DNA from: Planctomycetota bacterium
Lineage (GTDB): Bacteria > Planctomycetota > SZUA-567 > JAKLDR01
DNA length: 64,000 nucleotides
Direction of reading: 5' to 3'
NCBI GenBank assembly: GCA_022703445.1
Contig: JAKLDR010000007.1
Span: 45,472 to 109,471 of the forward strand
Shown: in pieces, positions 27,290 to 37,017 of the stretch
How the letters are laid out: every line of letters begins with the position of its first letter
Position numbering within the stretch: position 1 is the first letter of the stretch
The notes under the pieces: model-generated
Told to the model about the DNA's origin: nothing
The model's database searches: none
Seen by the model: the letters and a program-made list of their open reading frames with translations, nothing else
Made by a program: the position numbers and the translations under genes

Positions 27290-27997
27290 TCACTTCCCGT
27301 CTCGCAGGAGCTTGCCGAGCTTCTCGACCGCGGCCCGGGCCGCGTCGCGGGTCCTCTCGGCCGCGGCTCTCTCCTGGGCGCCGAGCGGAGCCAGTTGCCT
27401 GTCATCGTCCAGCACGGCCAGGTCCGCCTGCACGGAGGCCAGCACCTTCTCCATGGCCGCCCGGTGGACCTTGCCGCCGGCGACAAGCTTCTCGAGGAGC
27501 GCCAGCCGTCGGGCCAGGCGTTCGGAACTGGCCTGTGCCGGGGCCGGCAGCTCCATCGGCTTGTAGCAGGTGGCCCCCTCCAGTTCCTTGGGGCGGAAAC
27601 GCGCCACCCGGGCGACGAGCACCTGCTTCTCGTCCTTGAGCAGTCCGGCCTCGGCTTCGCTCAGGCATCCGTCCGCGGCCAGCTTGTCCAGGTCCCTGGC
27701 GGCCTGGTCGAGATCGGCCAGCAGCTTCTCCTGGCCCTTGCGGTCGAATGGATACTGGCCCCTGCGGCCTGAGGCGACCTCTTCGGCCTCCTTCCAGGCA
27801 GCCAGCAGCGCCTGCCATTCCTTCGAATCCTCGATGCCCGCAGCGGGCTTCTCCGGCTCGGCCAGCGGGGGGCGGGGACGGACGCCGTGCTTCTCCGTGG
27901 CCTCCCCGGCGCTGACGTTGCGCCCGAAAACCAGAGCGCACAGAAAGCCGGCCAGCCACAACATCCAGCTCTTGGTCCTGCCGATCATCACTGCCAT
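27290..27997 (-). CDS. Exported Cys-Tyr family protein, copy 6
   Basis: I start it at ATG 27997 (GGAAGGGACGAAA before it), which matches the MAEMIGRTKSW starts of copies 1 and 5 (here MAVMIGRTKSW). The 235-residue protein has a signal sequence and the SGRRGQYPFD helical module shared with copy 3. It then has the Cys-Tyr motif TCYKPMELPAP and module B (LARRLALLEKLVAGGKVHRAAMEKVL). It is the first gene of the six-gene run. The DNA around its stop (27271-27300) matches that around the stop of copy 1, including the ATCGGCGTTCATCGG repeat. Function is unknown. Confidence 0.8.
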   Translation of the reverse strand: MAVMIGRTKSWMLWLAGFLCALVFGRNVSAGEATEKHGVRPRPPLAEPEKPAAGIEDSKEWQALLAAWKEAEEVASGRRGQYPFDRKGQEKLLADLDQAARDLDKLAADGCLSEAEAGLLKDEKQVLVARVARFRPKELEGATCYKPMELPAPAQASSERLARRLALLEKLVAGGKVHRAAMEKVLASVQADLAVLDDDRQLAPLGAQERAAAERTRDAARAAVEKLGKLLRDGK

Positions 27998-28088
27998 TTT
28001 CGTCCCTTCCCTTGGTCCCGCCCGGCCGGACGGACCAGGCCGCACTGGGGGATTGGACTCCCGCCGGGCCGGTGCGGGGCGGGAAAAA

Positions 28089-29243
28089 TCAGAGCGCGCT
28101 CACCCGGAAACCGAGACCCGTCAGGGCCCCCTTCTGCGCGGCGGTGGCGCCCTTGGCGACCACCGCGGTGTAGCTGAAGGCCCGGCGCGGAGGATAGTTG
28201 ACGCGCAGGTCGTTGAAGAGCTTGCCGCGCTCGGCCTCCGGGCGGGTCATGGTGGCCCGGAAGCGTGCGTCGTCGGCGGTGATGTCGTAGAGGGCGCCGA
28301 CCGCCTCGGAGCAGACGTCCTCGACCGAGCGCCCGGCGGCCTCGACCGTCAGCCGCGGCACCTCCGGCGGGGGGAGCGAATCGGCCGGCTTCCAGGCCTC
28401 CTTCTCGCCGAGCAGCCTGCAGACCGCGGCGTAGAGCATCTGGGTGCCGTTGACCTTGCCGTCGAAGCTGTGGCCGGCGATGTGCGGGGTGGCGATGTCC
28501 GCCCGGGCGGCGAGCTTCGGATCCACGACCGGCTCGCCCTCCCAGGTGTCGAGCACGACGGCCGAGAGCTTCTTCGAGTCGATGGCGGCCGCCAGGGCCT
28601 TCGAGTCGTTCACCGGTCCGCGGGCCAGGTTGAAGAAGATGGCGCCGGGCTTCATCCGCGCGAAGAAGCCCTCGTCGGCCATGTGCCAGGTCGGATCGGA
28701 GCCGGCCTTCTCCAGCGGCACGTGGACGGTGACCAGGTCGGCGCGCTCGAGCAGCTCCCCGAGCGGCCGGTACTCGTCGGACTTGGTCTCGCGCCCGAGC
28801 GGCGGGTCGCACTTGACGACGTCCATGCCCAGGGCCTTGGCCCGGCGGACCACCCGGCGGCCGACGTTGCCCACGCCGACCACGCCGACGGTCCGGCCGG
28901 CGAGCTCCAGGCCCAGCCGCCGCGCCAGGAAGAGCAGCGCCGCGCTCCAGTACTCGCCCACCGACTCGGCGTTGGAGCCCGGGGCGCTAGCGAAGACGAT
29001 GCCGCGCTTGGCGAGGTAAGCCTGGTCCACGTGGTCGGTGCCGATGGTGGCCGTGCCCACGAAGCGGGGGCTGGCGGCACCGAGCAGCTTCTCGTCGACC
29101 TTCACGGTCGAGCGCACGAGCAATATATCGGCTTCCTTGACCGCCTCGGCGGTCAGCGACCGGCCGTTGACCAGGCGCACCTCGCCGAAGCGTCCGAAGG
29201 CCTCGGCGGCGTAGGGGATGTTGTTGTCGGCGATGATCAGCAT
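28089..29243 (-). CDS. pdxB: Erythronate-4-phosphate dehydrogenase PdxB
   Basis: PdxB oxidises 4-phosphoerythronate in the deoxyxylulose-5-phosphate-dependent pathway to pyridoxal phosphate. The 384-residue length matches E. coli PdxB. It has the diagnostic start IADNNIPYAAEAFGRFG, the active-site Arg region (VRSTVKVD), GTATIGTDHVD and GSNAESVGEY. The NAD-binding GVVGVGNVGRRVV, LARGPV and the late PHIAGHSFDGK (His-Ser in place of the 3PGDH pattern) follow, then a C-terminal dimerisation domain. TTGACG-16-TAGAAT lies immediately upstream, with only 6 bases between the -10 box and ATG, so the mRNA is probably leaderless. Confidence 0.93.
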   Translation of the reverse strand: MLIIADNNIPYAAEAFGRFGEVRLVNGRSLTAEAVKEADILLVRSTVKVDEKLLGAASPRFVGTATIGTDHVDQAYLAKRGIVFASAPGSNAESVGEYWSAALLFLARRLGLELAGRTVGVVGVGNVGRRVVRRAKALGMDVVKCDPPLGRETKSDEYRPLGELLERADLVTVHVPLEKAGSDPTWHMADEGFFARMKPGAIFFNLARGPVNDSKALAAAIDSKKLSAVVLDTWEGEPVVDPKLAARADIATPHIAGHSFDGKVNGTQMLYAAVCRLLGEKEAWKPADSLPPPEVPRLTVEAAGRSVEDVCSEAVGALYDITADDARFRATMTRPEAERGKLFNDLRVNYPPRRAFSYTAVVAKGATAAQKGALTGLGFRVSAL

Positions 29244-29249
29244 GGCGGG

Positions 29250-29277
29250 ATTCTAGCCACCTGCGCCGGAGCGTCAA
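29250..29277 (-). promoter_or_regulatory. Promoter of pdxB, likely leaderless
   Basis: On the minus strand TTGACG (29272-29277), 16 bases, TAGAAT (29250-29255), then 6 bases to ATG 29243. Transcription should begin at or beside the start codon. Confidence 0.65.
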
Positions 29278-29303
29278 ACTCGCTGCTGCGCCACGGTTGA
29301 CCT

Positions 29304-29435
29304 CAACGCAGAGGCCGCAGAGGGGCGCAGAGGTCGCGGAGAACGACCACGGCGCTGCAGCTGTCGTAACAACGACAAAAGCCACCGTTGTCCTCTGCGG
29401 CCTCTGCGTCTTCGCCTCTGCGACCTCTGCGTTGG
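29304..29435. repeat. Intergenic hairpin of GCAGAGG repeats
   Basis: The left arm 29304-29345 is built of degenerate CGCAGAGG(C/T)CG units. The right arm 29388-29435 is its approximate reverse complement (CCTCTGCGGCCTCTGCG...). A small GTCGT/ACGAC hairpin lies in the loop. The element separates divergent genes pdxB and the 29533 lipoprotein gene. Confidence 0.8.
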
Positions 29436-29454
29436 GACACTTGACGCGAGACCC

Positions 29455-29482
29455 TTGCAGCGCATGGGGAAGCGATTAGACT
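29455..29482 (+). promoter_or_regulatory. Promoter of the 29533 lipoprotein gene
   Basis: TTGCAG (29455-29460), 16 bases, TAGACT (29477-29482). The predicted start of transcription near 29489 leaves a leader of about 44 bases with GGGAGGAAG before ATG 29533. Confidence 0.55.
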
Positions 29483-29532
29483 GGGCACAGCCCGGGCCGC
29501 CGGAACGGCTCCGGGTTCCGGGAGGAAGCGCC

Positions 29533-30858
29533 ATGCGCCGGATATCTGCGATCGCCACGTTTCTCCTGACAATCACTGCAATCATTGCCGGCTGCGGCGG
29601 GGATGCCGCGCCGACGCCCGAGGGGCTCAGGCAGGGCATAGTCGCGGCGCGCGACGAGGCCAGGGCGGCCCAGGAGAAGAAGGACGCCAAGGCCGCCGGC
29701 GCCGCCGCCGACCGGGCGGCGAAGTCCCTGGCCGCGCTGCGGAAGCTCGCCGGGGAGGGGCCGGCCGCACAGGAGGCCGGGGCGCTCGTGGCCGAGTGCG
29801 AGAAGGCCGCGGCCGAGGCCCGCTACTGGGCGGAGCTGGCCGACGAGGAGCGGCGCCTGGCCGAGAAGGTCGGGAGCCTCAAGGCCAAGGCCTACCGGAC
29901 CGGCCGCGGGGCGGCGCTGGTCGCGCTCTTCAAGGGCCTCTCGCTCGCCGCCGACCAGGCCGGCAAGCAGGGGCTCGGCAAGCTGCCGGAGCCCGCGCAG
30001 GACGCGGCCAACTGCGCGGCGGAGCTCGCCAGCCAGCTCACCGGCCGGGCGAAGCTGGCCGACGGGAGCCCCGACTGGGCGGGCATCGCCGCCGACATGG
30101 ACGGGTTCTCCAGGCAGCTGCCGCCCGAAGCCCGGATGATGATGGCCGCGGGGATGGCGGTCGGCGCCCAGGACAACTTCGCCCTCTACGAGGTCGAGGC
30201 CATCGATGCCGCGGCGCTGGCCTCGCCGGAGCACCGCGCCTACTGCCGGGCGCTCCGCGGCTGGATCTACAGCCTGCAGGGCTACCGGCACCTCTCGGCC
30301 CGCGAGTTCGAGGCCCTTGCCTCCGAGGAGGAGGCCCTGGGCGGCGCCGGCCGCTGCCGGGAGCTCCTCGCCGGCGTCCACCTCTTCATGGCCCTGGAGC
30401 ACTGCTCGGGCAAGGAGTACGCCAAGGCCGACCTGGAGCTCTCGCGGGCCATCAAGGTGATGCCCGACCCGTGGTTTGCCGCCCTCCAGAAGGGCATGGC
30501 GGACATCGTCGAGCGCGAGCGCCAGGCCGCGCTCGACAGCGAGAAGGGCGCGGACGGCCTCTACAAGCTCTCGGCCGTCGTCGACGGCGATTGGCTGGCC
30601 AAGCGCCTGGCGGCTCGCGCCGAGGAGGTCCGCAGCAAGAAGGACAAGGCCGGCCCGCTCTTCGGCGATCCGGCCTTCAAGCGCGAGCTGGTGGTGCACC
30701 TGGTGGCCAAGGCGGCCAAGGACAGCCCGGCGGCCAAGAAACTCCAGGGCTGGCTCGCCGCCGCCGGCGGGCTGGGCAAGCGGTTTCTGGAGGCGATGCC
30801 GGGAGGGGGAGCGCGGGTCGACAGGCCGGCGGACGTGGTCGCGCCGGAGCGAGAGTAG
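29533..30858 (+). CDS. Helical lipoprotein of unknown function
   Basis: ATG 29533 is chosen over upstream in-frame starts because GGGAGGAAG precedes it and the resulting N-terminus is a lipoprotein signal (MRRISAIATFLLTITAIIAGC, lipobox IAGC). The 441-residue mature protein is Ala/Lys/Glu-rich and nearly all helical. It has tetratricopeptide-like pairs around residues 215-320 (HRAYCRALRGWIYSLQGYRH..., GRCRELLAGVHLFMALEHCS). It is probably anchored in the envelope. No family is recognised. The next gene starts 2 bases after its stop and may be coupled. Confidence 0.75.
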   Translation: MRRISAIATFLLTITAIIAGCGGDAAPTPEGLRQGIVAARDEARAAQEKKDAKAAGAAADRAAKSLAALRKLAGEGPAAQEAGALVAECEKAAAEARYWAELADEERRLAEKVGSLKAKAYRTGRGAALVALFKGLSLAADQAGKQGLGKLPEPAQDAANCAAELASQLTGRAKLADGSPDWAGIAADMDGFSRQLPPEARMMMAAGMAVGAQDNFALYEVEAIDAAALASPEHRAYCRALRGWIYSLQGYRHLSAREFEALASEEEALGGAGRCRELLAGVHLFMALEHCSGKEYAKADLELSRAIKVMPDPWFAALQKGMADIVERERQAALDSEKGADGLYKLSAVVDGDWLAKRLAARAEEVRSKKDKAGPLFGDPAFKRELVVHLVAKAAKDSPAAKKLQGWLAAAGGLGKRFLEAMPGGGARVDRPADVVAPERE

Positions 30859-30859
30859 C

Positions 30860-31525
30860 ATGCCAACAACTTACGAGTGCAACAGCTGCGGGCTGATCCT
30901 GGAGTTCGGATGGTATCACTACCACAGCTTCTCCAGTGGCTACGGGGCGTCAACGCTTGTGGGCTGCTTGGCGTGTGGTTGCCAGCATCGGGTGGAGATT
31001 GCCATGCGGGACCGGGGCCCCGAGTTCCTGCATGACTACGATGTTCTTCTGACAGCGGTTAGCGCAGAGCAGCGTCTGCAGGTGATGACGCAACTCAGGA
31101 AGGATCTTGCGATCAGTCTGAGCCAGGCCCAGAGTGCTGTCAATCGACTCCCATTTGTCATAAAGAGAGCGCTCGATTGTTGCGAGGCAAGAACCCTGGA
31201 GAAGACGTACAGGGGCGTCGGGGCTGTGATCGAAATGAAGGTGGTGACCAGCAAGGCGAATCCGGACTTTGGTCCAATTCAGCAGGATCGCTTGCTGCGC
31301 TGCACGAGTCTGCGTTTTCGCAGCGATGGAGCCAAGCCGGAGTTCACCCCAACAGGAGTTCGAAATAGAGACAACAGCCTTGCTGGCGAGTTTCGCCTGG
31401 ATGAGCAGGCTTGCGGTTTGTGCGGCTGCATCGGCGATCTGGTTAGTGGCCTCAGCGAACCGCATTCTCCGTGTCCCAACTGCAAGAGCGGAAGGCTTGC
31501 CGAGACCGGGGGGTGGGTGACGTGA
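30860..31525 (+). CDS. Double zinc-ribbon protein with an L7/L12-C-terminal-like core
   Basis: This 221-residue protein begins ATG 30860, one base after the preceding stop codon. An N-terminal zinc ribbon has CNSCG and CLACGC pairs. Residues about 55-125 (DVLLTAVSAEQRLQVMTQLR, then LSLSQAQSAVNRLPFVIKRAL and YRGVGAVIEMKV) follow the strand-helix-helix-strand pattern of the ribosomal L7/L12 C-terminal domain (VVLTxxGxxKxxVIKxVR...). A second ribbon (CGLCGC...CPNCKSG) ends the protein. The known L7/L12 domain recruits translation GTPases, and bipA (a ribosome GTPase) is the next gene, convergent. The gene looks less GC-rich than its neighbours. Function is unknown. Confidence 0.7.
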   Translation: MPTTYECNSCGLILEFGWYHYHSFSSGYGASTLVGCLACGCQHRVEIAMRDRGPEFLHDYDVLLTAVSAEQRLQVMTQLRKDLAISLSQAQSAVNRLPFVIKRALDCCEARTLEKTYRGVGAVIEMKVVTSKANPDFGPIQQDRLLRCTSLRFRSDGAKPEFTPTGVRNRDNSLAGEFRLDEQACGLCGCIGDLVSGLSEPHSPCPNCKSGRLAETGGWVT

Positions 31526-31617
31526 ATCCGGCCCGAAGCCTCCTCCGTGTGCATCCGTAGCCTGCGATAACAGCCATTATCCGCGTCTCCGCGCCTCCGC
31601 GTGAGACCGTTCCCCGC

Positions 31618-33504
<1,887 letters not shown>

Positions 33505-33574
33505 GGTGGTCGCTGCGGAAGCAATGGGGTCCGAGGCCCGGAGGCCTCAGACCCGGGGCTGTCGCGCTCTTCTC

Positions 33575-34642
33575 CTATTCGTCGTCGTCGGGCATGCCCG
33601 GCAGGCCCATGGGGGCCGGCGGCGGGACGGGCAGTTTGTTCTCGATCTTGGCCTTGGCGCGGAGGTCCTCCACCAGCTTCTGGAAGTTCTCCTGCATGGC
33701 CTCGGGGCCGGACGCGGCGGCGCCGGCGGGCAGGCGCTGGATGACGTGGTATCCGAACTCGGTCTTGACCGGGTCGCTGACGTCGTTGACCTTCATGGCC
33801 TTGACGGCGTCGCTGAAGGGCTTGACCATGCGCTCGGGGGCGAAGTCCCCCAGGTCGCCGCCGTCCTTCTTGGACGGGCAGGCCGAGTGCTTGGCGGCCA
33901 GGGCCGCGAAGTCGGCGCCGCCGGCAAGCTCCTTGCGGACGGACTTGGCCAGGGCCAGCGCCTCGGCGTCGGTCTTGACCGTGCCCTCGCCGACCTTGAT
34001 GAGGATGTGCCGGGCGTGCAGGTTCTCCTTGCCGGGCATGCGCTGGACGTAGGTGCGCAGCTTGGCGTCGAAGAGCGCCTCCTCGTCGATCTCGATCTTC
34101 TGGGCGCTGATGAACTTCTTGAGCAGCGCCTGGTTGATGAGCATGGACAGGATCTGCTGCTCGGCCTGGGCCTTCTGGCTCGCCGGGATCGGCCGGCCGC
34201 CGGTCACCTTGGCGGTGAAGGCGTCCAGGTCGCCCCGGGTGATCTTCTCGCCGTCGACCACCGCCACGACCTCGTCCTTGCCTCCCTTGGCGGCCTTGGG
34301 ATCAGCCTTGGGGTCGGCCTTGGGATCGGTCTTGGAGACGGGCTTGGGGTCTTCCTTCGGCTCGGCCTTCGGTTCGGCCTTGGGCTCAGCCTTGGGCTCC
34401 GGCGTGGTCTCGGCGGCCGGATCCTTCTTGGGCTCGGTCTTGGGGGCCGGAGCCGCCTCGGTCTTCGGAGCGGCCGGATCGGCCTTGGGGGCCGGGGCCG
34501 CCTCGGTCTTGGGCGCGGCTGCCGGGGCCGTCTTGGCGGGCTCCTTGGCCGGGGTCTTGGGAGCGGGTGCGGGCTTGGCCCCCGAGCAGCCTATGACGAC
34601 CAAGGCCAGACCGGTGGCCATGATGGCAGCGAGAGACTTCAT
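33575..34642 (-). CDS. Parvulin-type peptidyl-prolyl isomerase lipoprotein
   Basis: Start ATG 34642 gives a lipoprotein signal (MKSLAAIMATGLALVVIGC, lipobox VIGC) in a 355-residue protein. Residues about 22-125 are a low-complexity Pro-Lys-Ala-Glu linker with tandem PKAEPKAEP and DPKADPKAD units, probably an envelope-spanning spacer. Then comes a SurA/PrsA-like N-domain (VVAVVDGEKITRGDLDAF) and a parvulin domain (LHARHILIKVGEG, DFAALAAKHSACPSKKDGGDLGDF, EFGYHVIQRL). It likely folds exported proteins at the periplasmic face. A Pro/Asp-rich tail (MPDDDE) ends it. Confidence 0.88.
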   Translation of the reverse strand: MKSLAAIMATGLALVVIGCSGAKPAPAPKTPAKEPAKTAPAAAPKTEAAPAPKADPAAPKTEAAPAPKTEPKKDPAAETTPEPKAEPKAEPKAEPKEDPKPVSKTDPKADPKADPKAAKGGKDEVVAVVDGEKITRGDLDAFTAKVTGGRPIPASQKAQAEQQILSMLINQALLKKFISAQKIEIDEEALFDAKLRTYVQRMPGKENLHARHILIKVGEGTVKTDAEALALAKSVRKELAGGADFAALAAKHSACPSKKDGGDLGDFAPERMVKPFSDAVKAMKVNDVSDPVKTEFGYHVIQRLPAGAAASGPEAMQENFQKLVEDLRAKAKIENKLPVPPPAPMGLPGMPDDDE

Positions 34643-34853
34643 CGCGATTCTCCTGAAACGGCGGAATCTGTTCCGGGGGTCTTCGGGCCCGCGGCTTCGA
34701 TTGCGGACGGGAGTGTAAGCCGGGGGAGGCCGGGAATCAAGGAACGGAATCCCCGGACAGAGGCGGTGGCGAACGGCAGTTGCCGAATCCCGGGCGGAGG
34801 CGCTGCCAGTCCGCCCCCTTCCGCGTCGGCCGGGCCTGCGCAACGACGGCTTC

Positions 34854-34881
34854 TTGATTTCGGCCGCCGGCCGCCTAAACT
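34854..34881 (+). promoter_or_regulatory. Promoter of ychF, likely leaderless
   Basis: TTGATT (34854-34859), 16 bases, TAAACT (34876-34881), then 9 bases to ATG 34891, leaving no room for a ribosome-binding site. Confidence 0.55.
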
Positions 34882-34890
34882 CTCTCCCCC

Positions 34891-35961
34891 ATGGACATCG
34901 GCATCATCGGATTGCCCCTCTCGGGCAAGACCGCACTGTGGCGGGCTTTGACCGCCGCCAAGGACGTGGCCGCGAGCTTCGCGCCCGGCGCGCGGGTCGA
35001 GTCGCTCCCGGCGCGGGTGCTAGACGAGCGCCTGGAGGTCCTGGGCAAGATCGAGGCCAGCGCCAAACTCAGCTACGTCCAGGTGAACGTCCACGACGTC
35101 ACCGGGATGATCACCGGCGGCGGCGGGGCCCGCGAGGTCTCGGCCGAGGTGCTCGGCAAGGCCCGGGCCTTCGACCTGCTGGTCATCGTCCTGCGGGCCT
35201 TCGAGAACGACGCCGCCCCGCACCCGCTCGGCTCGGTCGACCCGGCGCGGGACCTGGCCGAGGTGGAGAGCGAACTGATCCTCGCGGACCTGGAGATCGT
35301 CGAGCGGCGCATCGAGCGGCTGACCGCCCCGACCACCCGCCCCAAGAAGGAGAAGGAGGCCGACGACCTGGAGCTGGCCATCCAGCAGCGGGTAAAGGTC
35401 GCGCTGGAGGCCGGCAAGCCAGCGCGCTCGGTCGAGCTCACCGCCGACGACCTCTTCCGGCTGCGCTCCTTCCAGTACCTGACCACCAAGCCGGTGATGG
35501 TCGCGCTGAACATCGCCGAGAACGACATCGGCAAGCCCCTGCCGGAGTTCCTGAAGGGCCGTCCGGCGATCGCGGTGGCCGCCAAGACCGAGGCCGAGCT
35601 CCTCGAGCTCGACGAGGCCGAGCGCGCCGAGATGGCCGCCGGGATGGGCCTCGGCCGGCCGGCCGCCGACCTGGCCATGCGCGCCGCCCTCGACGCCGCC
35701 GGCATGGCGCAATTCTTCACGATAGGGCCGACCGACGCCCACGCCTGGCTGATCAAGAAGAACGAGTCGGCCGTCTCGGCCGCCTGCAAGATCCACAAGG
35801 ACATCGGCCGCGGCTTCATCCGCGCCGAGATCGTCGGCTGCGAGGAATTCGTCAAGGCCGGCGGCTACAAGAAGCTCAAGGGTACCTCGCTCATCCGCGA
35901 GGAGGGCAAGGACTATCCGATGAAGGACGGGGACCTCATGAACGTGAGGTTCAGCGCGTAG
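34891..35961 (+). CDS. ychF: YchF/OLA1-family P-loop ATPase
   Basis: YchF is a conserved translation-associated nucleotidase that prefers ATP. The 356-residue protein has a P-loop GLPLSGKTALWRAL, in which the usual NVGKS becomes LSGKT. It also has a DVTGM switch-like segment, a helical insertion (PTTRPKKEKEADDLELAIQQ) and PVMVALNIAEND. The C-terminal TGS domain is typical, with DIGRGFIRAEIVGCEEFVKAG and EGKDYPMKDGDLMNVRF. The start codon follows the -10 box by 9 bases with no Shine-Dalgarno, suggesting a leaderless transcript. Confidence 0.92.
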   Translation: MDIGIIGLPLSGKTALWRALTAAKDVAASFAPGARVESLPARVLDERLEVLGKIEASAKLSYVQVNVHDVTGMITGGGGAREVSAEVLGKARAFDLLVIVLRAFENDAAPHPLGSVDPARDLAEVESELILADLEIVERRIERLTAPTTRPKKEKEADDLELAIQQRVKVALEAGKPARSVELTADDLFRLRSFQYLTTKPVMVALNIAENDIGKPLPEFLKGRPAIAVAAKTEAELLELDEAERAEMAAGMGLGRPAADLAMRAALDAAGMAQFFTIGPTDAHAWLIKKNESAVSAACKIHKDIGRGFIRAEIVGCEEFVKAGGYKKLKGTSLIREEGKDYPMKDGDLMNVRFSA

Positions 35962-36051
35962 GGCCGCTGCTCAGCCGCAAAGATGCGCAAGAGGCGCAAG
36001 TGTTTCCGAAAGAGCTGCACTCCTGTCGCCATATGTCCTGGCGGAGGGTTC

Positions 36052-36852
36052 ATGATGCGGCCAACCGTCATCTTGGCAGTAACCGTCCTCTTCGGCTGCG
36101 GCCGGGAGCCGCAGGTGCCGGCTCCGGCCGCGCCTCGCCCCGCCGCCGCGCCGGCCCCGGCCCGCCCCGCCCGCGACTACAAGCTCGTCCACGTCTTCGT
36201 GGCGCTCTGCGACAACCGCAACCAGGGGATCGTCAAGGTGCCGGCGCACCTCGGCGACGGGCAGGACCCGGCCGGGAACCTCTACTGGGGCGCGGCCTAC
36301 GGAGTGAAGACGTTCCTGGGGCGCTCGGGCGGCTGGGAGGAAGTGCCGCTCGCCGACCGGCCCCGCCGGCCGGAGATCCTGGCCCGCGCGCTCTTCAGAA
36401 GCCGCAGTGGCCCGGCAGTCCGGATCCTCGCCGAAGCCTACGACGGAGCAAAGATGGAGGCGGCGCTCACTGACTTCCTCCGGGCGGCGGCGGGCACACT
36501 CGGCGCCGAAGCCCCGGCCGACCTGGTGTGCTTCGTGGGCCACAACGGGCTGATGGACCTGCGGCTGGCAGAACTCCCCAAGGCCGACCCCGGAGCCAAG
36601 CCCTCGGCCGCCGTGGTCCTGGCCTGCAAGAGCCAAGCCTATTTCACCGAGCCGCTCCGTGCGACCGGCTGCCGGGCGCTCGTGCTCACCACCGGCTTCA
36701 TGGCGCCGGAGGCCTACACGCTCGAAGCGATAGTGGCCGGCTGGGCGGCCGGCGAGCCCCCGGAGCGCGTCCGCGCTCGCGCCGCCGAGGCCTACGCGCT
36801 CTACCAGAAGTGCGGGCGCTCCGCGGCGGCGAAGCTCTTCGCCGCTGAGTAG
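36052..36852 (+). CDS. Conserved lipoprotein of unknown function
   Basis: ATG 36052 (GGCGGAGGG before it) gives a 266-residue lipoprotein with signal MMRPTVILAVTVLFGC and a Pro/Ala linker to about residue 45. The body has a globular core: YKLVHVFVALCDNRNQGIVK, GNLYWGAAYGVKTFL, then PADLVCFVGHNGLMDLRL and SAAVVLACKSQAYF, ending with TTGFMAPEAYTLEAI. The GHNG and ACKS segments look like conserved active-site loops of a caspase-like or hydrolase-like fold, but I cannot name a family. The upstream gap (35962-36051) holds a single repeat arm (GCCGCAAAGATGCGCAAG). Confidence 0.75.
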   Translation: MMRPTVILAVTVLFGCGREPQVPAPAAPRPAAAPAPARPARDYKLVHVFVALCDNRNQGIVKVPAHLGDGQDPAGNLYWGAAYGVKTFLGRSGGWEEVPLADRPRRPEILARALFRSRSGPAVRILAEAYDGAKMEAALTDFLRAAAGTLGAEAPADLVCFVGHNGLMDLRLAELPKADPGAKPSAAVVLACKSQAYFTEPLRATGCRALVLTTGFMAPEAYTLEAIVAGWAAGEPPERVRARAAEAYALYQKCGRSAAAKLFAAE

Positions 36853-36859
36853 GTCGACT

Positions 36860-36946
36860 TTCGGCCTTCGGCATTCGGCTTTCGGTTTTCGGTTTTCGGA
36901 AAGGCCGTTGTGCCCAAAGCCCAAAGCCGATAGCCGAAAGCCGGTC
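36860..36946. repeat. Intergenic hairpin of TTCGGCTTTCGG repeats
   Basis: The left arm 36860-36897 is a run of degenerate TTCGG(C/T)(A/T/C)TTCGG units. The right arm 36915-36946 (CCCAAAGCCCAAAGCCGATAGCCGAAAGCCG) is the complementary run. It starts a few bases after the stop of the 36052 gene. Confidence 0.75.
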
Positions 36947-36966
36947 GTCGTGCCCCATCCCTGCTG

Positions 36967-36994
36967 TTGATTCCCGCCCCCCGCGGCTTAGACT
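36967..36994 (+). promoter_or_regulatory. Promoter of the DAHP synthase gene
   Basis: TTGATT (36967-36972), 16 bases, TAGACT (36989-36994). Transcription would begin near 37001, with the GGAGG Shine-Dalgarno at the very 5' end of the mRNA. Confidence 0.55.
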
Positions 36995-37017
36995 TTCCCC
37001 CGGAGGCCCATAGAGCC

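Noticed and set aside
21805..29435. Clustered repeats considered as a CRISPR array
   Set aside because: Units are 7-11 bases, degenerate, without spacers, arranged as inverted pairs, and no cas genes are near.
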